From positions 150,142 through 214,141 of the forward strand of contig DAOTUU010000048.1 of NCBI GenBank assembly GCA_034436555.1: a stretch of DNA of 64,000 bases, written 5' to 3'. The notes beneath the pieces were generated by a model. It did not search any database and had not been told where the DNA came from. It saw only the letters and a list, made by a program, of their open reading frames with translations. This document shows, piece after piece, positions 8,811 to 17,943 of this stretch. The stretch comes from JAFMJV01 sp034436555. Its GTDB lineage: Bacteria > Chloroflexota > Limnocylindria > Limnocylindrales > CSP1-4. Position numbers and translations under genes: made by a program. Numbering within the stretch: position 1 is the stretch's first letter; each line of letters opens with the position of its first letter.

Positions 8811-10166
8811 GTGCCCAACATCCTGCAGTCCCTCCCCGTCGGCGAGCGGGTCGGCATCGCGTTCTCCGGCGGCCTGGACACGAGCGCCGCGCTGCACTGG
8901 ATGCGGCAGCACGGCTCCATCCCCTTTGCCTACACCGCCCACCTGGGCCAGCCGGACGAGGACGACTACGAGTCGATCCCCCAGAAGGCGCTCGTCTACG
9001 GCGCGGAGAAGGCACGGCTCATCGAATGCCGGCCGCAGCTCGTGGCGGAGGCCATCGCGGCCCTCCAGTCGGGGGCGTTCCACATCTCCACCGCGGGCCA
9101 GCTCTACTTCAACACCACGCCGCTCGGCCGCGCCGTGACCGGCACCATGCTCGTGTCCGCGATGCAGGAGGACGGCGTCGACATCTGGGGCGACGGATCC
9201 ACCTACAAGGGCAACGACATCGAGCGGTTCTACCGCTACGGGCTGCTGGTCAACCCGCGCCTGCGCATCTACAAGCCCTGGCTGGACCAGCAGTTCATCG
9301 ACCAGCTCGGCGGTCGGGCGGAGATGTCGGCCTACCTCGAGGGTGCCGGCCTCGAGTACAGGATGAGCGCCGACAAGGCCTACTCCACCGACTCCAACAT
9401 CCTGGGGGCCACGCACGAGGCGAAGGACCTGGAGTTCCTGGACCGGGGCGTGAGCATCGTCGCGCCCATCATGGGCGTGGCCTCCTGGCGCCCGGACGTG
9501 GACGTGCCCGCGGAGACGGTGCGCGTCCGCTTCGAGGACGGGGAGCCGGTGGCCCTGGACGGACGGTCGTTCGAGACCCAGCTGGACCTGTTCACGGAGG
9601 CGAACGCGATCGGCGGGCGCCACGGCCTGGGCATGTCCGACCAGATCGAGAATCGGATCATCGAGGCGAAGAGCCGGGGCATCTACGAGGCGCCGGGCAT
9701 GGCGCTGCTGCACATCGCCTACGAGCGGCTGGTCACGGGCATCCACAACGAGGACACCATCGACCAGTACCGGTCCAACGGACGTCGTCTCGGCCGGCTG
9801 CTGTACCAGGGCCGCTGGTTCGACCCCCAGGCGCTGATGCTGCGCGAGACCGCCCAGCGCTGGGTCTCACGCGCCATCACCGGCGAGGTGGTCCTGGAGC
9901 TGCGACGCGGCAACGACTACTCCATCCTGGACACGACCAGCCCGAACCTGACGTACCACCCCGAGCGCCTGACCATGGAGAAGGGCGACGAGGTGTTCTT
10001 CACGCCCATGGACCGCATCGGCCAGCTCACGATGCGCAACCTGGACATCGCCGACACGCGCCAGAAGATCGGCATCTACCACGCGGTGGGGCTGATGGGC
10101 GCCGGACGCGACGATGGCCTGCCGCTGCTGCCCGCGGCCGCGCCGGAGCCCGACCCGGTCGACTGA
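8811..10166 (+). CDS. argG: Argininosuccinate synthase
   Basis: Cytoplasmic enzyme joining citrulline and aspartate with ATP to form argininosuccinate, the penultimate step of arginine biosynthesis. 451 residues, the length of the long (E. coli-like) ArgG group, versus about 400 in the common type. The ATP pyrophosphatase P-loop AFSGGLDTS is at residues 17-25; YTAHLGQPDEDDYESIP and the STYKGNDIERFYRYG segment also fit this group. GTG start at 8811 with AAGGAA upstream. It stands alone, with no other arginine genes nearby; argH would be needed elsewhere. Confidence 0.96.
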   Translation: MPNILQSLPVGERVGIAFSGGLDTSAALHWMRQHGSIPFAYTAHLGQPDEDDYESIPQKALVYGAEKARLIECRPQLVAEAIAALQSGAFHISTAGQLYFNTTPLGRAVTGTMLVSAMQEDGVDIWGDGSTYKGNDIERFYRYGLLVNPRLRIYKPWLDQQFIDQLGGRAEMSAYLEGAGLEYRMSADKAYSTDSNILGATHEAKDLEFLDRGVSIVAPIMGVASWRPDVDVPAETVRVRFEDGEPVALDGRSFETQLDLFTEANAIGGRHGLGMSDQIENRIIEAKSRGIYEAPGMALLHIAYERLVTGIHNEDTIDQYRSNGRRLGRLLYQGRWFDPQALMLRETAQRWVSRAITGEVVLELRRGNDYSILDTTSPNLTYHPERLTMEKGDEVFFTPMDRIGQLTMRNLDIADTRQKIGIYHAVGLMGAGRDDGLPLLPAAAPEPDPVD

Positions 10167-10188
10167 CCCTGGGGTCGAGCGACCCGCA

Positions 10189-11952
10189 TCAATAGACGCA
10201 GTCGTCGCAGGCCTGGCCGCGCGCCTCCGGGATGATCGCGAAGCGCGAGGCCGCCTTGGAGTTGCGCGCGCGAAGCACCACCGAGTCCAGGTACGCGTGC
10301 TCCTCGTCGTAGTAGGCCGCGCCGCCGAAGATCTCCGGGTTGGGCACCAGCCAGGTGGCGCGGCCGTCCTCGGCGGGGACCGTCCGGAGCAGCACGAGGG
10401 CATCGCCCGGGATGCGCGTGGACGGGGACACGCAGGCCACGCTGCCGCCCTTGGGCGGCTTGGTGAGGCAGCGGTTGATGCCGTAGATCTCCACCACGGT
10501 GTCCGCGGTGACCGGCGTGGCCCACGTGATGACCACGCGGAGCGGCGGGACCGGGTCCTTCGCGGTCGGCTCGCGGACGCCCCGGAGCGCAAAATGGACG
10601 TTCGTGGGCACCGGCGGCGCCGAGACCTCGCCGGTGTCCCCGGCGCACGCCTCCACGGTTCCGGTCGGCAGCCAGGCGGTGCCGCCGGTCAGCTCCGTCC
10701 ACGCCTCGGACAGACGGCCGATGTTCCCATCCCGACCCAGGACCCCGATGTACACGCCGGGACAGGACGCGGTGACCGTCTCGCGCAGGTTGGCCCGACC
10801 CTGCTCGTCCCGGTAGCACATCTCCACGCCCGCCGGGGTGCGTCGCTGGACGCCGGCTCGGCCCGCGGCGCAGTCGCCGCCGGACTTCACGCCCTGCTCG
10901 CGCATGCGGCTGAAGATCGTGAAGCGCGTGTCGGCCGGCCGGCCCAGGAAGTAGCTGACCAGCTCGATCGGCCCATCGCCGGGGCGGCAGTCCAGCGCCG
11001 CGAGCGTGCCGGTGACCAGTCGGCCGTTCCGCGGCTGACAGTCGGCGCGCAGCCGAGCCGGGATGCCCTTGCGCAGGGCGGACGCGGGCGACACGACCGG
11101 GCGCGCGGTGGGCCGCGGCGTGGGCGTCGGTGAGGGAGAGGGCGTCGGGGACGCGACCGGGAGGCCGGACCCGCATGGCTCGGCCGAGTCGGGGGACGAT
11201 GCGGCATCCGGCGAGGCTGCCGGGCACGGGGCGGCCAGCGCCGTGAGGACACGGCTCGGGTCGCGAAGGCCGTCGTCGACCATCACCTGGGGATCGGGGA
11301 ACGTGCCGTCGACCTGGTCCCCCGGCCATCCGACCGTCGACCAGTCGGTCGAATGAAGCCCGGGATCCACGGTCTCGCCCAGGCGGACCTCGAAGCGCAG
11401 TCCGGCGGGCAGTCGGGAGCAGGACCCGACCACGCCCTCGGCGCACGCGGGAGTCGTGAGGCCGATCGGGGTGGAGCCGTCCACGCAGTCGCCGGGCGCG
11501 ACGGCCAGCGGATCGATCCCGGCGTAGACCGTCAGCAGCGTGTCCGTGGACGTCTCCGGCAGGACGTACGGGTCGTCGGGCAGCGAGGGGGGCAGCCGGA
11601 ACGATCCCGTGTGCAGCACGACCACGAGGCCGCCCCTGTCCCCGGGCTCGATGGGGCCGGCGGCGAGCACGCGCCCCGGCCCCGCGGCATACACCGCGCG
11701 ATGGTCCGGGGCATCCGCCAGCACCCAGGTCTCCGCGGGGCGATGACCGCCGGTCGCCTCGTCGATGGACGCGAACCGATGGAGCAGCGTGGCACCGGGA
11801 TCGTGGATGGGGAACCGCAGCGCCGTGGCCGTGCCGCACGGGATCCCCGGCACGGACGGCGACGCGGCCGGTCCGCCATCCTGTGCCGCCACCCCGGGAA
11901 CCCACGCCCCGATCGTCGCGACCACCAGGATCAGGACTCGCGCACGTCTCAC
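10189..11952 (-). CDS. Secreted protein with M23-like and Fn3-like regions
   Basis: 587 residues. A signal peptide (MRRARVLILVVATIGAWVPG) ends near GVAAQ. Residues about 50-130 contain VYAAGPGRVLAAGPIEPG and GGLVVVLHTG, which resemble the beta core of peptidase M23 (lysostaphin type), but the metal-binding HxH pattern is not evident, so it may be catalytically dead. A Pro/Ser/Thr linker (SPTPSPSPTPTPRP) follows near residue 270. The C-terminal third has a beta-sandwich-like fibronectin pattern and paired cysteines, ending CDDCVY. GTG start at 11952 with GAGG upstream. Convergent to argG, divergent from the iron-type SBP. Function unknown. Confidence 0.6.
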   Translation of the reverse strand: MRRARVLILVVATIGAWVPGVAAQDGGPAASPSVPGIPCGTATALRFPIHDPGATLLHRFASIDEATGGHRPAETWVLADAPDHRAVYAAGPGRVLAAGPIEPGDRGGLVVVLHTGSFRLPPSLPDDPYVLPETSTDTLLTVYAGIDPLAVAPGDCVDGSTPIGLTTPACAEGVVGSCSRLPAGLRFEVRLGETVDPGLHSTDWSTVGWPGDQVDGTFPDPQVMVDDGLRDPSRVLTALAAPCPAASPDAASSPDSAEPCGSGLPVASPTPSPSPTPTPRPTARPVVSPASALRKGIPARLRADCQPRNGRLVTGTLAALDCRPGDGPIELVSYFLGRPADTRFTIFSRMREQGVKSGGDCAAGRAGVQRRTPAGVEMCYRDEQGRANLRETVTASCPGVYIGVLGRDGNIGRLSEAWTELTGGTAWLPTGTVEACAGDTGEVSAPPVPTNVHFALRGVREPTAKDPVPPLRVVITWATPVTADTVVEIYGINRCLTKPPKGGSVACVSPSTRIPGDALVLLRTVPAEDGRATWLVPNPEIFGGAAYYDEEHAYLDSVVLRARNSKAASRFAIIPEARGQACDDCVY

Positions 11953-11986
11953 CGGATCACCCTCGTCACGAAGGTCAGCAGCACGA

Positions 11987-12007
11987 GTGTTGCAGTGCTG
12001 TCAACAC
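11987..12007. promoter_or_regulatory. Inverted repeat in divergent promoter region
   Basis: GTGTTG (11987-11992) and CAACAC (12002-12007), 9 nt apart, lie between the divergently transcribed secreted-protein gene and the Fe3+-type SBP gene. It is one of few dyads in this GC-rich spacer and could be an operator. A -10-like TACGGT lies at 12113-12118, 47 nt before the SBP start. Confidence 0.35.
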
Positions 12008-12164
12008 GGCCGGGCGGCGGGCTGCCGCACGGGCGGGTCGCAGCGGGCTCCGGCGGGCGCATCCTGACGGCGGCGGCGGGCGCGGGGCTGGAAGACGCCC
12101 CTGCCAGCGTGGTACGGTGCGCGTCCGGCCGTTCGGGCCGCGCGATACCCGGAGGAGGGAACGA

Positions 12165-13223
12165 ATGTCTCATCGCCTGTCGATCGGGGGTCTGCTGTCG
12201 GCGGCCCTGCTTGCGTCTGTCGCAGGCGGCGCCGCAGCCCAGTCCGCGCCGCCCGCCTCGTCGGCACCCATGCCCACCGGACCGCTCACCGTCCTGTGCA
12301 CGCCACAGGAGGACTGGTGCCAGACGATGGTCACCACGTTCCAGGAGCAGACCGGCATCCCCACGAGCTACGTCCGGCTCTCCTCCGGGGAGGCGCTCGC
12401 GCGCATCCGGGCGGGTGCCGCGGCTCCCGAGTTCGATGTCTGGTGGGGCGGCCCCGCGGACGGGTTCGTGGCGGCGAACGCGGAGGGCCTCCTGGAGCCC
12501 TACGTGTCCCCCAACGCCGCGGTCATCTCCGACACCAACAAGGATCCGAACGGTGTCTGGACGGGCGTCTACGTGGGCGCGCTCGGCTTCTGCTCCAACC
12601 TGGCCAGCCTCGCCGAGCTGGGCGTGGAGCAGCCGGATTCGTGGGACGACCTGCTCGACCCCAAGCTCAAGGGCCATGTCGCGATGGCGCATCCGGCCAG
12701 CTCCGGGACCGCCTACACCGCGCTCTACACGCAGGTCATCCGACTGGGCAGCGAGGATGCCGCCCTGGAGTACATGAAGCAGCTCCACAACAACATCCTC
12801 CAGTACACGAAGTCCGGATCGGCACCCGCGGAGATGGCGGGTCGCGGCGAGATCGCGGTCGCCATCGTGTTCAGCCACGACTGCGTGAAGAACATCGACG
12901 CGGGCTTCAGCGACCTGTCGGTGTCGTTCCCCAGCGAGGGCACGGGCTATGAGATCGGCGGCGTGGCGCTCATCGCCAACGCGCCCCAGCCGGACGCCGC
13001 GAAGATGTGGATCGACTGGTCGCTCACGGCGCCCGCGCAGGAGATCGGGCCAACCGTCGGCTCCTACCAGCTGCCGACCAACCCGGAGGCCGCGGTGAGC
13101 GAGCGCTCCGTGGACCTGAGCCAGGTCGCCCTGGTCGACTACGACTTCCAGGCCGCCGGTGAGGCTCGCACGACGCTCACGCAGCGGTTCGAGGATGAGG
13201 TCGCCGCGAAGCCGGTCGAGTGA
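12165..13223 (+). CDS. Fe3+/phosphonate-type ABC transporter substrate-binding protein
   Basis: Extracytoplasmic binding protein of the AfuA/FbpA/PhnS class, 352 residues. The signal peptide MSHRLSIGGLLSAALLASVA ends near GGAAAQ. The mature part has LTVLCTPQEDWCQTMVTTFQ, then RIRAGAAAPEFDVWWGGP and WDDLLDPKLKGHVAMAHP, the usual sequence order of this family. ATG 12165 follows a strong GGAGGAGGG. Ligand could be ferric iron, 2-aminoethylphosphonate or another small anion; the tyrosine cluster of true Fe3+ binders was not established. It heads an SBP-permease-ATPase operon. Confidence 0.9.
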   Translation: MSHRLSIGGLLSAALLASVAGGAAAQSAPPASSAPMPTGPLTVLCTPQEDWCQTMVTTFQEQTGIPTSYVRLSSGEALARIRAGAAAPEFDVWWGGPADGFVAANAEGLLEPYVSPNAAVISDTNKDPNGVWTGVYVGALGFCSNLASLAELGVEQPDSWDDLLDPKLKGHVAMAHPASSGTAYTALYTQVIRLGSEDAALEYMKQLHNNILQYTKSGSAPAEMAGRGEIAVAIVFSHDCVKNIDAGFSDLSVSFPSEGTGYEIGGVALIANAPQPDAAKMWIDWSLTAPAQEIGPTVGSYQLPTNPEAAVSERSVDLSQVALVDYDFQAAGEARTTLTQRFEDEVAAKPVE

Positions 13224-13269
13224 CCTGGCACGGCCGGGGGCGACGGCCCTCGTGAACGGACGATCGACC

Positions 13270-13304
13270 CGGGGCGGGCACGGCGGAGGACCGCGCCCGC
13301 CCCG
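13270..13304 (+). promoter_or_regulatory. Intercistronic hairpin between SBP and permease gene
   Basis: Perfect 10-bp inverted repeat: CGGGGCGGGC (13270-13279) and GCCCGCCCCG (13295-13304), 15-nt loop, ending 6 nt before the permease ATG at 13311. It could limit readthrough into the permease or cover its ribosome site, which otherwise lacks a Shine-Dalgarno match. Confidence 0.65.
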
Positions 13305-13310
13305 CCGCTC

Positions 13311-15056
13311 ATGACCGTGTCCGCCGCCGCCGGCCAGCCGCCGGCGGCGGCCCGTCGCCGGCGCGCGGCGATCGATCGCGTGCGGGCAGCCGCCCTCGTG
13401 GTGGCCATCGCGTTCGTGGTCATCGCCATCCTGTGGCCGGTCGGCGCCGTCATCGGGACCGCCCTCACGGAGGACGCGATCCCGATCTTCGTGCGCTACC
13501 TCACGCCACCCCAGAACCAGATCCTCATCAACACGCTCATCCTGGGGACGCTGGTGGCCGCCGTGGGGACCACCGTCGCATTCCTGTTCGCCTTCGTCCA
13601 GGTGCGCGTGCCGGCGTCACGCTGGCTCAAGCGGGGTCTCCACGTGGTGGCCCTGCTGCCCATCGTCAGCCCGCCCTTCGCGCTCGCCATCGCCACCATC
13701 TCGCTGTTCGGACGGAGCGGCATGATCACCCGCGACCTGCTGGGCTGGCGGGTGGACATCTACGGCCTGCCGGGCCTGACCATGGTGATGTCCCTGAGCT
13801 TCTTCCCCGTGGCCTACATCAGCATCATGGGCATGATGCGAGCGCTGGACCCCGCGCTCGACGAGGCGTCCGCGAACCTGGGTGCCTCCCGTCTGCGGAC
13901 CTTCCGCAGGGTGACCCTGCCGCTGCTGCTGCCGGGGATCGCGTCCGGATTCCTGCTGCTGTTCGTGGAGGCGCTCGCGGATCTGGGCAATCCGCTCGTG
14001 CTGGGCGGCAACTTCACCGTGCTCGCGAGTCGCCTGTACATCGCGATCATCGGCGAGTACAACGTGCTCGCGGGATCGGTCCTGGCGATCCTGCTGCTGC
14101 TGCCGAGCCTGCTGGTCTACTTCGTGCATCGCCACTATGCGGAACGGGCGTCGGTGGTGTCCGTCACCGGCAAGCCCAGCGGCCGACCCATGGAGGTGAC
14201 CAGCCTGCCGGTCCGGATGGCGCTCGTCAGCCTCGTGACCGCCATCGCGGGGCTCATCGTGCTGCTCTACGGGACGATCGTGCTCGGGTCGTTCACCAAG
14301 CTCCTGGGCGTCGACAACTCGTTCACGCTCAAGAACTACCAGCAGATCCTGTCGGGATACGGGATGGAGGCCGTCACCGACACGACGATGCTGGCGGGCA
14401 TCGCGACGCCCGTCGCGGGCCTCCTGGGGGTGATCATCGCGGTGCTCGTGGTGCGTGGTCGCTTCGTGGGCCGCGGTGCGCTGGACTTCGGCACCATGCT
14501 CGGGGTCGCGGTGCCCGGCACGATCTTCGGCATCGGGTACCTGCTGGCGTTCAACACGCCGCTCCAGATCGGTGGCGTGACCATCTTCCCCAAGCTCACC
14601 GGGGGTTCCGCCCTCCTGGGTGGCGCGCTGGCCATCATCCTGGTCTATGTCGTGCGGTCGGCGCCCGGCGGACTGCGCTCCGGGGTCGCGGCGCTCCAGC
14701 AGATCGACCCGGCCATCGAGGAGGCATCCGTGTCGCTGGGGGCCAGCCAGGGGACCACCTTCCGGCGCATCGTGCTGCCGCTCATCCGGCCCGCGTACCT
14801 GGGCGGCCTGGTGTACGCGTTCGCGCGCTCCATGACGGCCATCAGCGCGGTCATCTTCCTGACCACCCCCACGACCCGCATCATGACCCAGCAGATCCTC
14901 AACGAGACGGACGCGGCGAGATACGGCAACGCCTATGCCTACTGCGTGATCCTCATCCTCATCGTGCTCGCCGCGATCGGGCTGTTCAGCGCGCTGGTCG
15001 GGTCGAGCACGAAGGCGGAACGCCGCGCGGACGCGAACGTGGCGGCGATCCGATGA
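13311..15056 (+). CDS. Fe3+/phosphonate-type ABC transporter permease (fused double domain)
   Basis: Inner-membrane permease of 581 residues with about twelve membrane helices in two homologous halves, as in FbpB/PhnV-type proteins. Each half carries an EAA loop: DEASANLGASRLRTFRRV in the first half (near residue 190) and EEASVSLGASQGTTFRRI in the second (near 480). The start ATG lies just behind the hairpin; the stop overlaps the ATPase start by ATGA, so the two are translationally coupled. Confidence 0.93.
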   Translation: MTVSAAAGQPPAAARRRRAAIDRVRAAALVVAIAFVVIAILWPVGAVIGTALTEDAIPIFVRYLTPPQNQILINTLILGTLVAAVGTTVAFLFAFVQVRVPASRWLKRGLHVVALLPIVSPPFALAIATISLFGRSGMITRDLLGWRVDIYGLPGLTMVMSLSFFPVAYISIMGMMRALDPALDEASANLGASRLRTFRRVTLPLLLPGIASGFLLLFVEALADLGNPLVLGGNFTVLASRLYIAIIGEYNVLAGSVLAILLLLPSLLVYFVHRHYAERASVVSVTGKPSGRPMEVTSLPVRMALVSLVTAIAGLIVLLYGTIVLGSFTKLLGVDNSFTLKNYQQILSGYGMEAVTDTTMLAGIATPVAGLLGVIIAVLVVRGRFVGRGALDFGTMLGVAVPGTIFGIGYLLAFNTPLQIGGVTIFPKLTGGSALLGGALAIILVYVVRSAPGGLRSGVAALQQIDPAIEEASVSLGASQGTTFRRIVLPLIRPAYLGGLVYAFARSMTAISAVIFLTTPTTRIMTQQILNETDAARYGNAYAYCVILILIVLAAIGLFSALVGSSTKAERRADANVAAIR

Positions 15057-16210
15057 GCGCCCCGGGCGCGGGGTCGGCTGCGGGCGCGGGGACGACTGCG
15101 GGCGCGGGGTCCGCTGCGGGCGTGGGGTCGGCGGCACCCGCGACGCTGCGCCTGGAGCGGCTCTCGAAGCGGTTCCGGACGCCCGAGGGCCGCGACATCG
15201 TGGCGGTCGACGACGTCACGCTGGACCTGGGCAGCGGGACCTTCGTGACGCTCCTGGGCCCGTCCGGCTGCGGCAAGACCACGACCCTGCGGATGATCGC
15301 CGGGTTCGAGGTCCCGAGCGAGGGGCGGATCCTGCTCGACGAGCGGGACATCGCCCGCCTCACGCCGGACAGGCGCGGCATGGGCATGGTGTTCCAGTCG
15401 TACGCGCTGTTCCCCCACCTCACGGTCCACGACAACGTGGCATACGGGGTCCAGCTCCGGGGGCGGTCCCGGCGGGAGGTCGAGACGACGGTCGAGCGGA
15501 CCCTGGAGCTGGTCAACCTCTCGGGGCTCGGCGGGCGACGGCCATCGGAGCTGTCCGGCGGCCAGCAGCAGCGCGTGGCCCTGGCGCGCGCCATGGCGAT
15601 CGAACCGCGGGTCCTGCTGTTCGACGAGCCGCTGTCCAACCTCGATGCCAAGCTGCGGGTCTCCCTGCGGTCGGAGATCCGGCGCATCCAGCGGCAGCTC
15701 GGCACCACCTCGGTCTATGTGACCCACGACCAGGCGGAGGCGATGGTGCTGTCGGACCTCGTCGTGGTCATGAACGCCGGCCGGGTGGAACAGGCCGGAC
15801 CACCCGACGAGATCTACCGGCGACCCGCCACGCGCTTCGTGGCGGACTTCATCGGGCGTGCCAACTTCTTCGAGGGCCGGGTCGAGTCGGTCGCGGACGA
15901 CGGGGCCGACCTGTCGCTCCTGGGCGGCGTGGTCCGCGTCCCGGCCGCGCCGGGCCACAGGGTCGGCGAGACCGCGACGCTCGTCGTCCGACCCGAGTCC
16001 GTGCGGGTCGGCATCGGCGACCTCAGGGCACGGGTGCGGGGCAGCATGTTCCTGGGTCCCCACGTGGAGTACGACCTCATGGTGGGCGACCTGCCGCTGA
16101 TCGCCGTGGATGCCGAGTGGCTGTCCCGCGGGCTGCACGCTCCCGGCGAGGAGATCGCCTGGTCGATCCTTCCCGAGCGCACCTACCTGCTGCCGCCGGC
16201 GGTCGCCTGA
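15053..16210 (+). CDS. Fe3+/phosphonate-type ABC transporter ATP-binding protein
   Basis: ATPase of the importer, 385 residues. Residues 1-30 are an Ala/Gly/Ser repeat extension (GAGSAAGAGTTAGAGSAAG). Walker A GPSGCGKT is at 69-76, signature LSGGQQQR near 160, Walker B VLLFDEP, D-loop SNLDAKLR, H-loop THDQAEA; a TOBE domain occupies the last third (FFEGRVESV onward). This is the PotA/FbpC subfamily layout. ATG 15053 overlaps the permease stop. The convergent FemAB-like gene has no stop before this gene, see findings. Confidence 0.92.
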   Translation: MSAPGAGSAAGAGTTAGAGSAAGVGSAAPATLRLERLSKRFRTPEGRDIVAVDDVTLDLGSGTFVTLLGPSGCGKTTTLRMIAGFEVPSEGRILLDERDIARLTPDRRGMGMVFQSYALFPHLTVHDNVAYGVQLRGRSRREVETTVERTLELVNLSGLGGRRPSELSGGQQQRVALARAMAIEPRVLLFDEPLSNLDAKLRVSLRSEIRRIQRQLGTTSVYVTHDQAEAMVLSDLVVVMNAGRVEQAGPPDEIYRRPATRFVADFIGRANFFEGRVESVADDGADLSLLGGVVRVPAAPGHRVGETATLVVRPESVRVGIGDLRARVRGSMFLGPHVEYDLMVGDLPLIAVDAEWLSRGLHAPGEEIAWSILPERTYLLPPAVA

Positions 16211-17254
16211 CGCACCGGGATCCGAGGCGCCGATCGGCGGGCGTCTCGCCTCCGGGGTTCGGTCGAATCGCCCTCGGAACCTGGTGACAGCCCGCGCCGC
16301 GAGGAACGCGCCGTACCCCAGCCGATCGGTCACCAGCTCCCACGCCCCGATGTACACCCGCTCCGCGCCGCCGAATCCGCCCTTGAACGTCGCGACACCG
16401 GGTGCGTCGGTGCCCCACATGTCGTAGCTCTCCATGCCGCGCTCGCGGCTGGTCCGAATCACCTCCCACTCGAGCAGGTAGTTGACGCGGCCCGCGAGGC
16501 CCGACGCGCGGGACACCCCGTACAGCGAGGTCGCCCGACCGCCCGCCTCCAGCACCATGAACACACCAGCCGGGGCACCGTCTGGTCCGTTCCCGAGCAG
16601 CATCCTCGCGGCACCCCGGCGCGCGAACGCCCGGTACACGTCGCGGAACGCCTGGCTCGGGGCGAACCCCACGCGCATGGCGGTCTCGCGGTAGATGCGC
16701 TCGAACGCGTCGAGCGCCTCGTCTCCGGCAGGCGCGACCGTGAACCCGTCTCGGGCGGCACGCCGGACCGATTGCCGCCACTTCGGATGGACGCGCTCCC
16801 ACAGCGCGGCCTCCGTGACGCGCAGGTCGACGATGCGGGTCCGGTTCACCTGCAGCGCGTCCACACGGCGCCACCCGTGGGCCGCGAGCCAGGTCTCGAT
16901 GGGGTGACCGGCGGGCACCTCCGGGTCGATGACGAGATGACTCAGGCGCAGCTCCCGTGCGGCGCGATGTGCAGCCGCCGTGAACGCGTCGATCGCCGGC
17001 TCATCCAGCACGGTGGCCACCGGACCACGTGGGGCATAGCCGCGCGACCAGGGCCCGGGCCGCATCCGGTGGACCAGGACCTGCGCCCCGATCTGCCCCT
17101 GTCCCGTGCCGGCCATGACGTGCCGGCAGTCCCAACCCTTGGCGGCGTTGGCCTCCGCCCACGCCGCCCGCTGCATCCAGGCGCCGTTCTGGGCAGCGCC
17201 CACGAAGGCATCCCAGTCGCCGGTCCCGATGATGTCCCCTGCCGTTGCTCGCAT
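16211..17254 (-). CDS. FemAB-like aminoacyltransferase (stop codon not at domain end)
   Basis: Member of the FemAB/GNAT-like peptidoglycan-bridge aminoacyltransferase family; such enzymes add amino acids from aminoacyl-tRNA to lipid II. From MRATAGDIIG at 17254 (GGAG upstream) the protein shows WMQRAAWAEANAAKGWDCRH, PRGPVAT, HPKWRQSVRRAARDGF, the GNAT-like LYGVSRA and YDMWGTDAPGVATFKGGFG, all family landmarks. Homology ends near 16250, but the frame carries no stop there: it remains open to 14939 antisense to the ABC ATPase. I end the feature at the neighbour's stop. Either a frameshift or error removed the stop, or the protein has an odd 420-residue tail. Confidence 0.75.
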
Positions 17255-17379
17255 GTCTTCGCTCCGTTCCCTGGACGTGTCCGCGGCAGATGGATGACGC
17301 GCCCATCCGTCCGCTGTCACCGCGATCCCGGGGGCGCCGAGCCCGGGGGCGCCGACCACGGGGTCGACGAGGCGTCGCC

Positions 17380-17943
17380 TCACGGTGCGGAGGCGTCCCG
17401 CAGGTCCCGACGCGCGCGGTGGAGGCGCATGCGGGCGGTGCCCGCGCTGGTCCCCAGCACAGACCCCAGGTCGCTGGCGTTGGCGCCCCGGGCGGCCCGG
17501 AGGATCAGGTCGCGGTCGTCGGCCGGCAGCGCCGCCAGCGCCCGCGCGACCCCGGTCCAGCGCTCCCGCGCGACCACCCCGGCGACCAGCGTGTCGGCGG
17601 AGTCGACCGGACGCATCCGATGGGCCGCCCGGGCGGCCACCTGCGCATGCCGGGCCCGGCTCACCACGAGGTTGCGAGCCACGCGCCGCAGCCACGCCGC
17701 CGGCTGCCTCGGCTCTCGGCCGTCGCGCATCTCGCGCAGCAGCCGCAGGAACGACTCCTGGCAGCAGTCCTCCGCCTCGGCCTGGTCGGGCAGCAGCCGC
17801 TCCAGCCAGCGCAACAGGCCCGGCCGAAGATCGACATACGCTCGCTCCCAGCGGCGGTCGACGTCCATCCGCGATGTGCCCGCCGGCGCGTCGCCGGGGA
17901 GGCGGTGCGGCTGATCGAGGTCGGTGCGCAGGGCCCGGTCCAT
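17380..17943 (-). CDS. RNA polymerase ECF sigma factor
   Basis: 187 residues with sigma region 2 (DLRPGLLRWLERLLPDQAEA, then EDCCQESFLRLLREM) and region 4 helix-turn-helix (LPADDRDLILRAARGANASD, LGTSAGTARMRLHRAR). ATG 17943 overlaps the stop of the M1-type peptidase gene (ATGA), so the two are coupled. No separate anti-sigma factor gene is next to it. It could direct its own operon, or respond to a signal connected with the membrane or secreted peptidase; the latter is speculation. Confidence 0.88.
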   Translation of the reverse strand: MDRALRTDLDQPHRLPGDAPAGTSRMDVDRRWERAYVDLRPGLLRWLERLLPDQAEAEDCCQESFLRLLREMRDGREPRQPAAWLRRVARNLVVSRARHAQVAARAAHRMRPVDSADTLVAGVVARERWTGVARALAALPADDRDLILRAARGANASDLGSVLGTSAGTARMRLHRARRDLRDASAP

